64,000 nt of DNA from Acidobacteriota bacterium. Lineage in GTDB: Bacteria > Acidobacteriota > Terriglobia > Bryobacterales > Bryobacteraceae. Below, in pieces: positions 47,047 through 55,244 of the stretch. Made by a program: the position numbers and the translations under genes. The number at the start of each line of letters is the position of its first letter. Positions within the stretch are counted from its first letter, which is position 1. The notes under the pieces were generated by a model, which was given only the letters and a program-made list of their open reading frames with translations, was not told where the DNA came from and made no database searches. The stretch lies in the NCBI GenBank assembly GCA_026394015.1, contig JAPKZA010000273.1:66270-130269 (forward strand), in the 5' to 3' direction.

Positions 47047-47475
47047 CTATCCCAGCACCGTCACCCCTAACCCCGGAAACTCCCGAAACCCCTGATCAAA
47101 AGTCACCAACCGCCGCCCCGTACTCAACGCCAAAGCCGCCAAATAGCCGTCATTCACAAGCTGCGGAGTCGGCTGCGCATACCGCCACATCATCGGCAAA
47201 ATAACCCCAATCTCTGCACCTTCCTCCACCCAGGCCACCCGGACATCCCCCATAACATCCTGCAACATCCGCCAACCATCCGCCGCGCTCATCGTCTCTT
47301 CGCCCATCACGCGGCGGGTCGCCAACAGCCGAATCACACTAAGCTGCACACTCCGGCAGATTCCCAACTCCCCGTCCCCGAGCCCTTCACTCCAACGGGA
47401 AGCAGCCACATGATGCTTGTGCTGAACCGCAAACATCGCCAACAGCACGTTCACATCAACCAAACAGGAGTTCAT
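47047..47475 (-). CDS. vapC: VapC-type PIN-domain toxin
   Basis: 142 residues. The N-terminal CLVDVNVLLAMF carries the first conserved Asp (D7); LVNDGYLAALALSTG and LVTFDQGFREFPG carry the later acidic residues of the PIN active site. Such toxins are Mg2+-dependent RNases, often cutting tRNA or rRNA. It overlaps vapB by 20 bp, antitoxin gene first. All core PIN residues appear intact, so an active toxin is expected. Confidence 0.85.
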   Translation of the reverse strand: MNSCLVDVNVLLAMFAVQHKHHVAASRWSEGLGDGELGICRSVQLSVIRLLATRRVMGEETMSAADGWRMLQDVMGDVRVAWVEEGAEIGVILPMMWRYAQPTPQLVNDGYLAALALSTGRRLVTFDQGFREFPGLGVTVLG

Positions 47476-47686
47476 CTAGCTCTTCGCTCGAAAACACAGG
47501 AATCTCCGGACCACCCGCACTCCCCACCGTAGGCCACGGACGCCGCTCCTTCGTCTCCACCTTCCCCCCAGCCAACTTCATCTCCAACGCCATCACGAAA
47601 AACTCCCGCATACTCTTTCCCTCGCGCGCCGACTCCACCTTCACCCGCCGCATCAATTCATCCGACAACTCTACAGTAGTCCTCAT
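47456..47686 (-). CDS. vapB: VapB-type antitoxin
   Basis: 76 residues from the ATG at 47686 (MRTTVELSDELMRRVKVESA). The N-terminus is a ribbon-helix-helix-like DNA-binding motif; the C-terminal tail (PEIPVFSSEELDELLFG) is probably the toxin-wrapping segment. A TGGCA-N6-TGCCA palindrome just upstream of the start is the likely autoregulatory site. A truncated second copy of the tail lies immediately upstream. Confidence 0.85.
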   Translation of the reverse strand: MRTTVELSDELMRRVKVESAREGKSMREFFVMALEMKLAGGKVETKERRPWPTVGSAGGPEIPVFSSEELDELLFG

Positions 47687-47687
47687 A

Positions 47688-47703
47688 TGGCACAATTATG
47701 CCA
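47688..47703. promoter_or_regulatory. Palindrome upstream of vapB, probable operator
   Basis: TGGCA-CAATTA-TGCCA, perfect 5-bp half-sites, ending two bases before the vapB start codon. A related element (TGCCACTATTGTGCCA) occurs upstream of the antitoxin remnant at about 47871-47886. Confidence 0.6.
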
Positions 47704-47839
47704 CACCCCCTGCAAAACCACAATCCCCCCCATCAAACAAAAGCTCCTCCAACTCCGCACTCGAAAACACCGGGATACGCGGCCCATCCGAGCCCCCCAC
47801 AGTCGGTGGTTCCCGACGAACCCCCAGCTCAACAGTCAC
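47696..47839 (-). pseudogene. vapB remnant retaining the toxin-binding tail
   Basis: An open frame from a GTG at 47839 to a TAA at 47696 encodes about 47 residues containing RREPPTVGGSDGPRIPVF and SSAELEELLFDG, closely matching the tail of the intact VapB. The ribbon-helix-helix part is missing; only MTVEL near the start echoes TTVELSDEL. A VapB-operator-like palindrome lies upstream. The TAA falls inside the intact operon's operator. It is either a decayed tandem duplicate or a short peptide that still neutralises toxin. No ribosome-binding site is obvious for the GTG. Confidence 0.6.
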
Positions 47840-47875
47840 TAGTTCAACAACTTCCCTCGGAATTCACATATGCCA

Positions 47876-48805
47876 CTATTGTGCCATATTCCCCGCCCGC
47901 ACCAACCGATCCCGAACCCCGTCCCATCCCCCCCCCTCCGGCACCGCCTCCACCACAATCTCCTCCAGCCCCGCCGCATCCAGCAAATGCAACGCCTCAT
48001 ACAACCCCGCCGCGTACCCCCCCGCCTCCGCCGGCAGCCTCACCGCCATCTCCGCCTCACACTCCCGCGTATGCCACAAATACCCGGACGCCCTCCCCGG
48101 CTCCCCCACCCGCAACCGCGTCTCCGGCGCATAATGCCGAGCATGCATCCCCGGCGCCGCATGAGCCTCCCCCTCCGCAACCTCCCCCAAAACCTCCACC
48201 GTCCCAATAACCGCCTCAATCTCCGCCCGGCTCACCATCCCCGGCCGCAACAAAACCGCCCTCCCCCCCACGAGCGACAACACCGTCGACTCAATCCCCA
48301 CGGCACAAGCCCCCCCGTCCAACACCATATCCACCGCCTCCCCCAACCCCGCCCGCACATGCTCCGCCCGCGTCGGCGACAATCCCATAAACTTGTTCGC
48401 ACTCGGAGCCGCCACCGGCACCCCCGCCAGTCGAATCAACTCCGCCGCCACCGGATGCGCCGGATGCCGCACCCCCACCGTCCTCAACCCCGCCGTCACC
48501 GAATCCGGCACCAAGTCCCGCTTCTCCAATACCAACGTCAACGGCCCCGGCCAAAACGCCGCCGCCAACCGTTCCGCCGCCTCCGGCCACTCCGCCACCA
48601 CCGTCCGAGCCATCGCCACACCCGCCACGTGAACGATCAAAGGAGACGTCGCCGGTCTCCCCTTAGCCGCGTAGATCTTCCCCACCGCCACCGGGTCAAG
48701 AGCATTCGCCCCCAACCCATAAACCGTCTCCGTCGGAAACCCGACCAACCCCCCGCCCCGCAGCACTTCCGCTGCCCTCTCCAACTCAATCTTCGGAATC
48801 ATCAT
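47876..48805 (-). CDS. tsaC: L-threonylcarbamoyladenylate synthase (Sua5/YciO/YrdC family)
   Basis: 309 residues. GGLVGFPTETVYGLGANALD, IYAAKGRPATSPLIVHV, FWPGPLTLVLEKR and VPVAAPSANKFMGLSPTRAE are the family blocks, including the KxR and SxN nucleotide-binding residues. The length with a C-terminal extension of about 100 residues after VLLRPGM fits the Sua5 type. It makes threonylcarbamoyl-AMP for t6A37 in ANN-decoding tRNAs. It overlaps prfB by 20 bp in the same orientation, so the two translation-related genes are probably co-transcribed. Confidence 0.93.
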   Translation of the reverse strand: MMIPKIELERAAEVLRGGGLVGFPTETVYGLGANALDPVAVGKIYAAKGRPATSPLIVHVAGVAMARTVVAEWPEAAERLAAAFWPGPLTLVLEKRDLVPDSVTAGLRTVGVRHPAHPVAAELIRLAGVPVAAPSANKFMGLSPTRAEHVRAGLGEAVDMVLDGGACAVGIESTVLSLVGGRAVLLRPGMVSRAEIEAVIGTVEVLGEVAEGEAHAAPGMHARHYAPETRLRVGEPGRASGYLWHTRECEAEMAVRLPAEAGGYAAGLYEALHLLDAAGLEEIVVEAVPEGGGWDGVRDRLVRAGNMAQ

Positions 48806-49917
48806 CCGACCCAGCCACCTTCCCGGTCCGCTTCCAAACCAGAAACGCGTGAATCAAATCCCCCAGATCGCCATCCAGCACCCGATCCACATCGCCAATC
48901 GACTTCTTCGTCCGATGGTCCTTAATCATCCGATACGGCGCCAACACATAACTCCGAATCTGGCTCCCGAAATTGATCTCCATCTTCGTGTCTTCCAGCT
49001 TCCGCTCTTCCACCCGCCGCTTCGCCAGCTCATGCTCGTACATCCGAGCCTTCAACTGCTTCAACGCCGTCGCCCGATTCTTATGCTGGCTCCGTTCGCT
49101 CTGGCATTGCACCACAATCCCCGTCGGCATATGCGTCATCCGCACCGCGGACTCCGTCCGGTTCACGTGCTGCCCGCCCGCCCCGCTCGCCCGAAACACA
49201 TCAATCTTCAAGTCATCCGGCTTCACTTCAATGTTGATATCGTCATCCACCAGCGGAATCACGAAAACGCTGGCAAACGAGGTATGCCGCCGCGCCGCCG
49301 AATCAAACGGAGAAATCCGCACCAACCGATGCACCCCAATCTCACTCTGCAACAGACCGTACACGTTCTCGCCCGTAATCTCCACGGTCGCCGATTTGAT
49401 CCCCGCACCTTCGCCTTCCAACCGATCCGTCACGTCGCATTGAAAGCCATTCCGCTCCGCCCACCGCAAAAACATCCGCAGTAGCATCTCGGCCCAATCC
49501 TGACTCTCCGTCCCGCCCGCGCCCGGATGAACCGTCAAAATCGCGTCCCGATGATCATTCTCACCGTTCAGCAACATCCCAGTTTCCAACTGACCCAAAC
49601 GAGCCGCCAGCCGGTCCAACCCCGCTCCAATCTCGCTCCCCACCGACTCACCTTCACGCCCAAGCTCGAACAAAGTATCTAACTCGTCCGTCATGCCCAG
49701 CACTTCGATATCCTCGGCCACCGCCTTCTCCAGGCGCTTCCGCTCCTGCATCACCCTCTGGCTGTTCTCGGGATTATTCCAAAACCCCGGCGCCGCAATC
49801 ACTTCCTCAGTCGACTCGAGCTGTAACCGCTTCGCGGCAGCGTCAAAGATAGCTCCGCACAGCGATGGCCTGCTGGCGGAGCGGACTGTACTCCCTATCA
49901 AACTCTTCGAGTGTCAT
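48786..49917 (-). CDS. prfB: Peptide chain release factor 2, with programmed +1 frameshift
   Basis: 376 residues when read with the frameshift. The zero frame starts at 49917 (MTLEEFDREYSPLRQQAIAV), runs 24 codons and reaches a UGA at 49843-49845. A +1 shift at TATCTTTGAC continues as DAAAKRLQLESTEEV to the stop at 48786. The GGQ motif (SGAGGQHVNRTESAVRMTHM) and the C-terminal RF2 core are intact. RF2 terminates at UGA/UAA; the frameshift senses RF2 shortage at its own UGA. A CGGAG element sits 3 bases upstream of the CTT slippery codon. Starting from the first in-frame ATG downstream would lose the real N-terminus. Confidence 0.95.
49839..49856 (-). promoter_or_regulatory. RF2 programmed frameshift site
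   Basis: On the minus strand: Shine-Dalgarno-like CGGAG, then TAT CTT TGA C. This matches the classical RF2 autoregulatory signal, with slippage on CTT before the in-frame UGA. Confidence 0.9.
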
Positions 49918-49924
49918 CACTCTC

Positions 49925-50383
49925 TTATTTTAACCTGTCTCGCAATGCCTGCTCCAACGCCGGGCTCTTCATCCCCGCTTTCCTTGCTTCTTCCACCGCC
50001 TTCTCCACCCCCACACCCTTCTCCTTCGCCTGAAAAAGCCCCCAAACATAACCCACCCGATTCGACGACGCGCAATGCAACACAACCCGCCCCTCCGGCT
50101 TCGCCCCCGCCAACAGCTTCATCAGTCCCGCCAACTCCTCGTCCTTCGGCGGCGCCGTCGCTAAAAACGGCACACTCAAATACTGCATCCCCGCCTTCTC
50201 CACAATCCCCTTCTCATCCAACCCCAACTTCGACATCTCATCGTCCGTCCGCAGGTTCACCACCACCTTCACCCCATCCTTCTTATAAGCGGCCAACTGC
50301 TCCGCACTCGGCTGCCCACTGAACACAACGTCCTGTCCCCAAGACATCATCACCACCAAGAAGAACACCGAAACAATTCTCAT
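49925..50383 (-). CDS. Secreted tyrosine/dual-specificity phosphatase-like protein
   Basis: 152 residues with a signal peptide (MRIVSVFFLVVMMSWGQ). VVFSGQPSAEQLAAYKKDGV and VVVNLRTDDEMSKLG are the N-terminal blocks of the DSP-like domain often annotated as beta-lactamase-hydrolase-like. The P-loop VVLHCASSNRVGYVWGL contains HCX5R with the Cys nucleophile and Arg. Substrate unknown; periplasmic location is expected. It ends 8 bp from the prfB start on the same strand. Confidence 0.85.
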   Translation of the reverse strand: MRIVSVFFLVVMMSWGQDVVFSGQPSAEQLAAYKKDGVKVVVNLRTDDEMSKLGLDEKGIVEKAGMQYLSVPFLATAPPKDEELAGLMKLLAGAKPEGRVVLHCASSNRVGYVWGLFQAKEKGVGVEKAVEEARKAGMKSPALEQALRDRLK

Positions 50384-50415
50384 GACCAGAGTCTCTCACA
50401 CCAAAGAAACGAATC

Positions 50416-51262
50416 GTGGATTACACTACAGCGGTGACTCAGTTCCCGTGCCCAATCTGCGAAACGCGTTGCGACACCCGATACCTCAACGCCTCCGACC
50501 CGCTCACCAGCCACAACTTCTCCGTGCACGGCTGCGCCAAATGCCACCACGGCTACACCCAACCCGTACCCGAAGACCTCGGACGCTATGACGGTGACCG
50601 CTACTACGGAAATCGCCACTCACTCACCTCCCGCTGGTGCTCCTGGCGCCGCATGCGCGTCGTCTCGCAATCAGTCCAAGCAAATTCTCCCGGCAAGATC
50701 CTCGATATCGGCTGCGGCGACGGCAGCTTCCTCCTCGCCGCCCAAGCCCGCGGCTGGAACGTCTACGGCACCGAACTCAATCTCGACGGTCTCCGCGACC
50801 CCAAAAACGCCGTCGTCTCCACGATCGGCGACGCCCAACAATTCGCCCCCTTCGACTGCGCCCCGTCAAGCCCTCCTCGATCTCCACCCGCTCCTCGCCC
50901 CGAATGGCACCCTCCTCATCGCTGTCCCCAACGCCTACGGCTCCCAAGCCCGCCTCTTTGGCACAAACTGGCTAGCCCTCGACGTTCCCCGCCATCTCCA
51001 TCACTTCAGCTCCCAATCCCTGCAACTCCTTCTCACCCAAACCGGCTTCAAACCATCGCGCCTCCGGCATCACGAAGCCGAATACGACATCTTCGGCTGG
51101 ATGCAGAGCGTCATCAACAAAGTCCACCACAAACCCAACGTCCTCTTCGACCTCCTCACCGGCCGCAAACTCCAACTCTCTCCCCTCGCCCGAACCACCC
51201 AACTCCTCGCCGGCGCCCTCCTCTTCACTCCGGCCTTTATCCTCACTGTTATCACCACTTAG
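50416..51262 (+). pseudogene. Class I SAM methyltransferase with N-terminal zinc-ribbon-like motif, internally deleted
   Basis: The first frame encodes two Cys pairs (CPICETRC and GCAKCHHGYT), then GKILDIGCGDGSFLLAAQA, a SAM-binding loop. After FAPFDC at about 50858 the sequence jumps to the next frame: PRQALLDLHPLLAPNG and TLLIAVPNAYGSQARLFGTN continue to 51262. In homologues the intervening stretch carries the motif-IV strand and a WxxLEH-like block of about 12-13 residues, which is missing here. A deletion of roughly 40 bp would explain both the loss and the frame change. The gene is therefore inactive unless the deletion is an assembly error. A hydrophobic C-terminus (LAGALLFTPAFILTVI) could be a membrane anchor. 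Confidence 0.7.
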
Positions 51263-51316
51263 CTACAAGTCGGCGGGACACGATTACAATCCTCAAAACC
51301 TGTGCGATAAAAAGAT

Positions 51317-52591
51317 ATGGGAAAATCCATACTCTCACTCAGTCTCTGCGCCGCCACTCTCTTCGCCGCTAAGCCCGCGGCTGTCACATACCATAAGGAT
51401 GTCTTACCCATCCTCCAGGCCAAGTGCCAAGGTTGCCATCGCCCCGGCGAAGCCGCCCCCATGGCCTTCCTCACCTACCAACAGACCCGCCCCTTCGCCA
51501 AAGCCATTCGCGAAGCCACCGCCGTCAAACGCATGCCCCCCTGGTTCGCTGATCCCCACATCGGCAAGTTCACGAACGATTCCTCCCTCTCCCTCGAACA
51601 GATCGCCACCCTCGCCGCCTGGGCCGAACAAGGCGCTCCCGAAGGCCTCGCCAAAGACGCCAAACCAAACCCCACCTTCGCCGCCGGCTGGCGCATCCCC
51701 CAACCTGACCTCATCCTCGAAGTCCCCGAGGCCTTTGATATCCCCGCCTCCGGCACGATCGAATACGTCTACACCATCGTCCCCACCGGCCTCACCGAAG
51801 ATAAGTGGATCCAGTTCGCCGAGCCCCGCCCGGGCAACCGCGCCCTGGTTCACCATATCCTCGCTTTCGTACGCGAACCCGGCTCCAAGTGGTTCACCGA
51901 ATACCCTCTTAACAAACCCTTCATCCCCACCAAAGGCAATAACAAAGGTGGCCCCTCCGCCTACATCACCGGCTTTGCCCCCGGCACCATGCCGTACAGC
52001 CTCCGCCCCGGTCAAGCCACGCTCCTCAAAGCCGGCTCCGATATCGTCTTTCAAACCCATTACACCGCCAACGGTAAAGCCGGCACGGACCAATCCAAAC
52101 TCGGCCTCGTCTGGTCCAAAGCCCCGGTCACCCAAGCCGTCCACACCCTCTGGCTCCAAAACAACCGCTTCGTCATCCCGCCCGGAGCCGAAAACTTTCC
52201 AGTCTCCACCGGGGTAACCCTCGGCACCGACGTCGAACTTCTCGACCTGACTCCCCACATGCACGTCCGCGGCATCGCCACCGAAATGAAGGCCCTCTAC
52301 CCCACCGGCGAATCCGAAAAGCTACTCGCCGCCAAGTACGACTTCAACTGGCAGATCAGCTACGAATACGCCCCCGGCAAAATCATGCCGAAAGGCACCC
52401 GTCTCGAAGCCACCAACTTCTACGACAACTCCGCCAACAACAAAAACAACCCCAACCCCAAAGCGGAAGTCCGCTGGGGCGATCAAAGCTGGGAAGAAAT
52501 GATGCTCAACTTCGTCCGCGTCGCCGTCGCTCCCGACGTCAAACCCGGCGCTCTCCTGGCCCGCCCCGCCCCCAAACCCGCCGCCGAATAA
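51317..52591 (+). CDS. Cytochrome c / copper type II monooxygenase-like secreted protein
   Basis: 424 residues. Signal peptide [21 protein letters not shown] haem motif CQGCH (C37, C40, H41) is followed by [20 protein letters not shown], typical of large solibacterial cytochromes. The C-terminal half resembles copper type II ascorbate-dependent monooxygenases: [30 protein letters not shown] and [20 protein letters not shown] provide clustered His residues. It probably couples haem electron transfer to a copper site in the periplasm; the substrate is unknown. Confidence 0.82.
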   Translation: MGKSILSLSLCAATLFAAKPAAVTYHKDVLPILQAKCQGCHRPGEAAPMAFLTYQQTRPFAKAIREATAVKRMPPWFADPHIGKFTNDSSLSLEQIATLAAWAEQGAPEGLAKDAKPNPTFAAGWRIPQPDLILEVPEAFDIPASGTIEYVYTIVPTGLTEDKWIQFAEPRPGNRALVHHILAFVREPGSKWFTEYPLNKPFIPTKGNNKGGPSAYITGFAPGTMPYSLRPGQATLLKAGSDIVFQTHYTANGKAGTDQSKLGLVWSKAPVTQAVHTLWLQNNRFVIPPGAENFPVSTGVTLGTDVELLDLTPHMHVRGIATEMKALYPTGESEKLLAAKYDFNWQISYEYAPGKIMPKGTRLEATNFYDNSANNKNNPNPKAEVRWGDQSWEEMMLNFVRVAVAPDVKPGALLARPAPKPAAE

Positions 52592-52626
52592 CGCGGCTGA
52601 ACCCAGCCGGGCGGTATAATACAGGG

Positions 52627-54321
52627 ATGTCTTCCGAGGGATCCCCCGAGGCCGCCCGGCCTTCCAACTTCATCCGCGACATCATCCTCGCCGATCTCGC
52701 CGCCGGTAAAAACGACGGCCGCGTCCACACCCGCTTCCCCCCCGAGCCCAACGGCTACCTCCACATCGGCCACGCCAAATCCATCTGCCTTAACTTCGGC
52801 CTCGCCCGCGAGTTCAACGGTAAATGCAACCTCCGCTTCGACGACACCAACCCCTCCAAAGAAGAAACCGAGTTCGTCAACTCCATCATGGAGGACGTCC
52901 GCTGGATGGGCTTTCAATGGGACGCCCTCTTCTACGCCTCCGATTACTTCGACCAACTCTACGCCTGGGCTGTCCAACTCATCAAATCCGGTAACGCCTA
53001 CGTCTGCGACCTGACTTCCGAACAGGTCCGCGCCACCCGCGGCACCACCACCGAGCCCGGCACCCCCAGCCCCTTCCGCAATCGCACCATCGAAGAAAAC
53101 CTCGATCTCTTCGGACGCATGCGCGCCGGAGAATTCCCCGACGGTGCCCGCACCCTCCGCACCAAAATCGACATGACCTCGCCCAACTTCAACATGCGCG
53201 ACCCCGTCATGTATCGCATCCTCCACGCCCACCATCACCGTACCGGCGACAAGTGGTGCATCTACCCGATGTACGACTACACCCACGGCGAAAGCGACTC
53301 CATCGAAGGCATCACCCACTCCATCTGCACCCTCGAATTTGAAGATCACCGCCCCCTCTACGATTGGTACGTCGAAAACCTCGGCATCCACCACCCCCAA
53401 CAAATCGAGTTCGACCGCCTAAACGTAACCAACACCCTTCTCAGCAAACGCAAACTCCTACTTCTCGTGCAGAAAGGCCTCGTCTCCGGCTGGGACGATC
53501 CCCGCATGCCCACCCTCTCCGGCCTCCGTCGCCGCGGCTATACCCCGGAAGCCCTCCGCACCTTCTGCGCCAACGTCGGCGTCTCCAAAACCAACGGTGT
53601 TATCGAACTCGGCCTCCTCGAACACTTCCTCCGCGAAGACCTCAACAAACGCGCTCTCCGCGCCATGGCAGTCCTCGACCCGCTCAAGGTCGTCATCACC
53701 AACTACCCCGCCGACCTAACCGAGCACATGGAGGCCGTCAACAATCCCGCCGACGAATCCGCCGGCACCCGCTCCGTCCCCTTCTCCCAAGTCATCTACA
53801 TCGAAAACGACGACTTCCGCGAGGTCCCGCCCAAGAAGTACTACCGCCTCTCCCCCGGTACCGAAGTCCGCCTCCGCTACGCCTACTTCATCACCTGCCA
53901 AGCCGTCATCAAGAACGACGCCGGTGAAATCGTCGAAATCCACTGCACCTACGATCCCGCCTCCCGTGGCGGCAACTCCCCCGACGGCCGCAAGGTCAAA
54001 TCCACCATCCACTGGGTCTCCGCTGCCCACGGCGTCGAAATCGAAGCCCGACTCTACGACCAACTTCTCCTCGAAACCACCGGCGACGAATCCGCCGACT
54101 CGGACTTCACCTCCCAACTGAATCCTCAGTCCCTGGTGATCCCCCCGAAAGCCATCGCCGAACCCAGCGTCGCCACCGCCGCACCAGGTACCAAGTACCA
54201 GTTCGAGCGAGTCGGTTACTTCACCGTCGACCCCGACTCAACTCCCGAAAAGCCAGTCTTTAACCGAACCGTCCAACTCCGCGACACCTGGGCAAAAATC
54301 GATAAAGCGCTAACTACGTAA
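52627..54321 (+). CDS. glnS: Glutaminyl-tRNA synthetase
   Basis: 564 residues. Class I features: [20 protein letters not shown] (HIGH) and [11 protein letters not shown] (KMSKS-like); [17 protein letters not shown] and [20 protein letters not shown] are GlnRS/GluRS catalytic-domain blocks. The C-terminal anticodon-binding beta barrels are present ([20 protein letters not shown]). It charges tRNA-Gln with glutamine in the cytoplasm. It lies 36 bp downstream of the cytochrome gene; its end overlaps the convergent nucleotidyltransferase remnant by 8 bp. Confidence 0.95.
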   Translation: MSSEGSPEAARPSNFIRDIILADLAAGKNDGRVHTRFPPEPNGYLHIGHAKSICLNFGLAREFNGKCNLRFDDTNPSKEETEFVNSIMEDVRWMGFQWDALFYASDYFDQLYAWAVQLIKSGNAYVCDLTSEQVRATRGTTTEPGTPSPFRNRTIEENLDLFGRMRAGEFPDGARTLRTKIDMTSPNFNMRDPVMYRILHAHHHRTGDKWCIYPMYDYTHGESDSIEGITHSICTLEFEDHRPLYDWYVENLGIHHPQQIEFDRLNVTNTLLSKRKLLLLVQKGLVSGWDDPRMPTLSGLRRRGYTPEALRTFCANVGVSKTNGVIELGLLEHFLREDLNKRALRAMAVLDPLKVVITNYPADLTEHMEAVNNPADESAGTRSVPFSQVIYIENDDFREVPPKKYYRLSPGTEVRLRYAYFITCQAVIKNDAGEIVEIHCTYDPASRGGNSPDGRKVKSTIHWVSAAHGVEIEARLYDQLLLETTGDESADSDFTSQLNPQSLVIPPKAIAEPSVATAAPGTKYQFERVGYFTVDPDSTPEKPVFNRTVQLRDTWAKIDKALTT

Positions 54322-54758
54322 GCCGCGCGAGACGCTCCCCGTTCGCCCAATCCAGCCGACCAACCTGCCGCCCCGCCACGTCCTCGGCGTCCTGCACGTC
54401 TAACGCCCGCCCAGCGAAGAGCGTCATAACCAACAGATCCTCCGCCGAACAAGTCGGTAAATTCCCGCCGTCCTGAAACTCGAAATAACTCGATCTCTCC
54501 ACCGCCATCGCCTCAAACGGCAACGCCCCCTGTGACACGTAAATACCAACCCCATTGCCCCCAACAACAGTAACACCGGGCTCCGCAAATTCACGCGCAT
54601 CACGCAACCGTCCAGCAAACCTCTTCCGAAGTGCCTCGACGAATCATCCTTCGTCTCCAAAGCCCACCATCAAAGTCAGATCCACATCCCGTGTAACCCG
54701 AGGCTCTCCCCCTCACAAAACCACTGAAGCTCCCCAGCCGTCTCAAAATGCCAATCAT
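54314..54758 (-). pseudogene. Nucleotidyltransferase (AbiEii/MNT-like), decayed
   Basis: A start at 54758 (MIGILRRLGSFSGFV) overlaps the upstream stop by ATGA. The frame then loses sequence and shifts. The next recognisable block is RVTRDVDLTLMVGFGDEG in another frame, with the DVD metal-binding motif, followed by an in-frame UGA where Trp or a similar residue would be expected. After it comes FVEALRKRFAGRLRDAREFA, then GGNGVGIYVSQGALPFEAMA and CSAEDLLVMTLFAGRALDVQ to the stop at 54314. The missing segment normally carries the GGLAV helix and GS motif. The gene therefore has at least two lesions. It forms a two-gene module with the small gene upstream, of a kind common near toxin-antitoxin loci. 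Confidence 0.65.
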
Positions 54759-54970
54759 CGCAACTTCGCAAACAGCGCCTGCATCTCCACCATCCCTGAC
54801 GTCGTCCGCACCGGCAGCGCCCGCAACGCATACTCAAACGCCGGAGCCAACAACCGTAACGTCTCCGCCGGATCAGCCTCCACCATCTCCCTCCACTTAA
54901 TCGCCTCTAACTCCGGACCCGCCGCCGCCCACGTCGCCGACCACCGCTCTCGAAGCTCCCGCTCGTCCAT
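54755..54970 (-). CDS. Small helical protein, partner of nucleotidyltransferase (possible antitoxin)
   Basis: 71 residues, acidic and helical, starting MDERELRERWSATWAAAGPE with a Trp-Glu-Ile-Lys-Trp-like core (ELEAIKWREMVEADPAETLR). The stop overlaps the start of the nucleotidyltransferase remnant (ATGA), i.e. translational coupling. Similar small proteins are often encoded just ahead of such nucleotidyltransferases. The partner is broken here, so this may be an orphan. Antitoxin function is inferred only from context. Confidence 0.65.
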   Translation of the reverse strand: MDERELRERWSATWAAAGPELEAIKWREMVEADPAETLRLLAPAFEYALRALPVRTTSGMVEMQALFAKLR

Positions 54971-55055
54971 GCCCCATTGTAAACCCCACCACGACCCGAC
55001 TCGACCGCCCTGTCCTAAACCGAGCGGTCATCCTCACCAAAAGCATAAACCAGTT

Positions 55056-55172
55056 TCACCCTTGGTTATGGTTGTTGCTCAGCGCCCCGGCCTTCACCCG
55101 AGTCTTCACCACCAACCCCTGACTGTGGTTCGCCGTAATTGCGCCGGCCTTAACTGCTGTCTTGGTCTTCAT
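55056..55172 (-). CDS. 38-residue repeat peptide, possible RiPP precursor or small secreted signal
   Basis: A short gene with a good ribosome-binding site (GGAG, 7 bases upstream of the ATG at 55172) and a TGA stop at 55056. It encodes MKTKTAVKAGAITANHSQG and then LVVKTRVKAGALSNNHNQG. The two halves repeat KT(A/R)VKAGA-xx(A/N)NH(S/N)QG with a 19-residue period. The peptide is basic and rich in Lys, Asn, His and Gly. I do not recognise a characterised family. No modification enzyme or transporter is adjacent: it lies between the decayed nucleotidyltransferase module and the PQQ dehydrogenase, all on the minus strand. The repeat makes a random open frame unlikely. Confidence 0.65.
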   Translation of the reverse strand: MKTKTAVKAGAITANHSQGLVVKTRVKAGALSNNHNQG

Positions 55173-55244
55173 TGTCGTTCTCCCTTATAGAAGAGCTCTT
55201 CGAGCCCTCTATCCATACCCTGCGAAAACACAACAACGATCCAC

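Noticed and set aside
54650-54670. Selenocysteine reading of the in-frame UGA in the nucleotidyltransferase remnant
   Set aside because: No SECIS-like structure is evident and the gene has a second lesion upstream, so decay is simpler.
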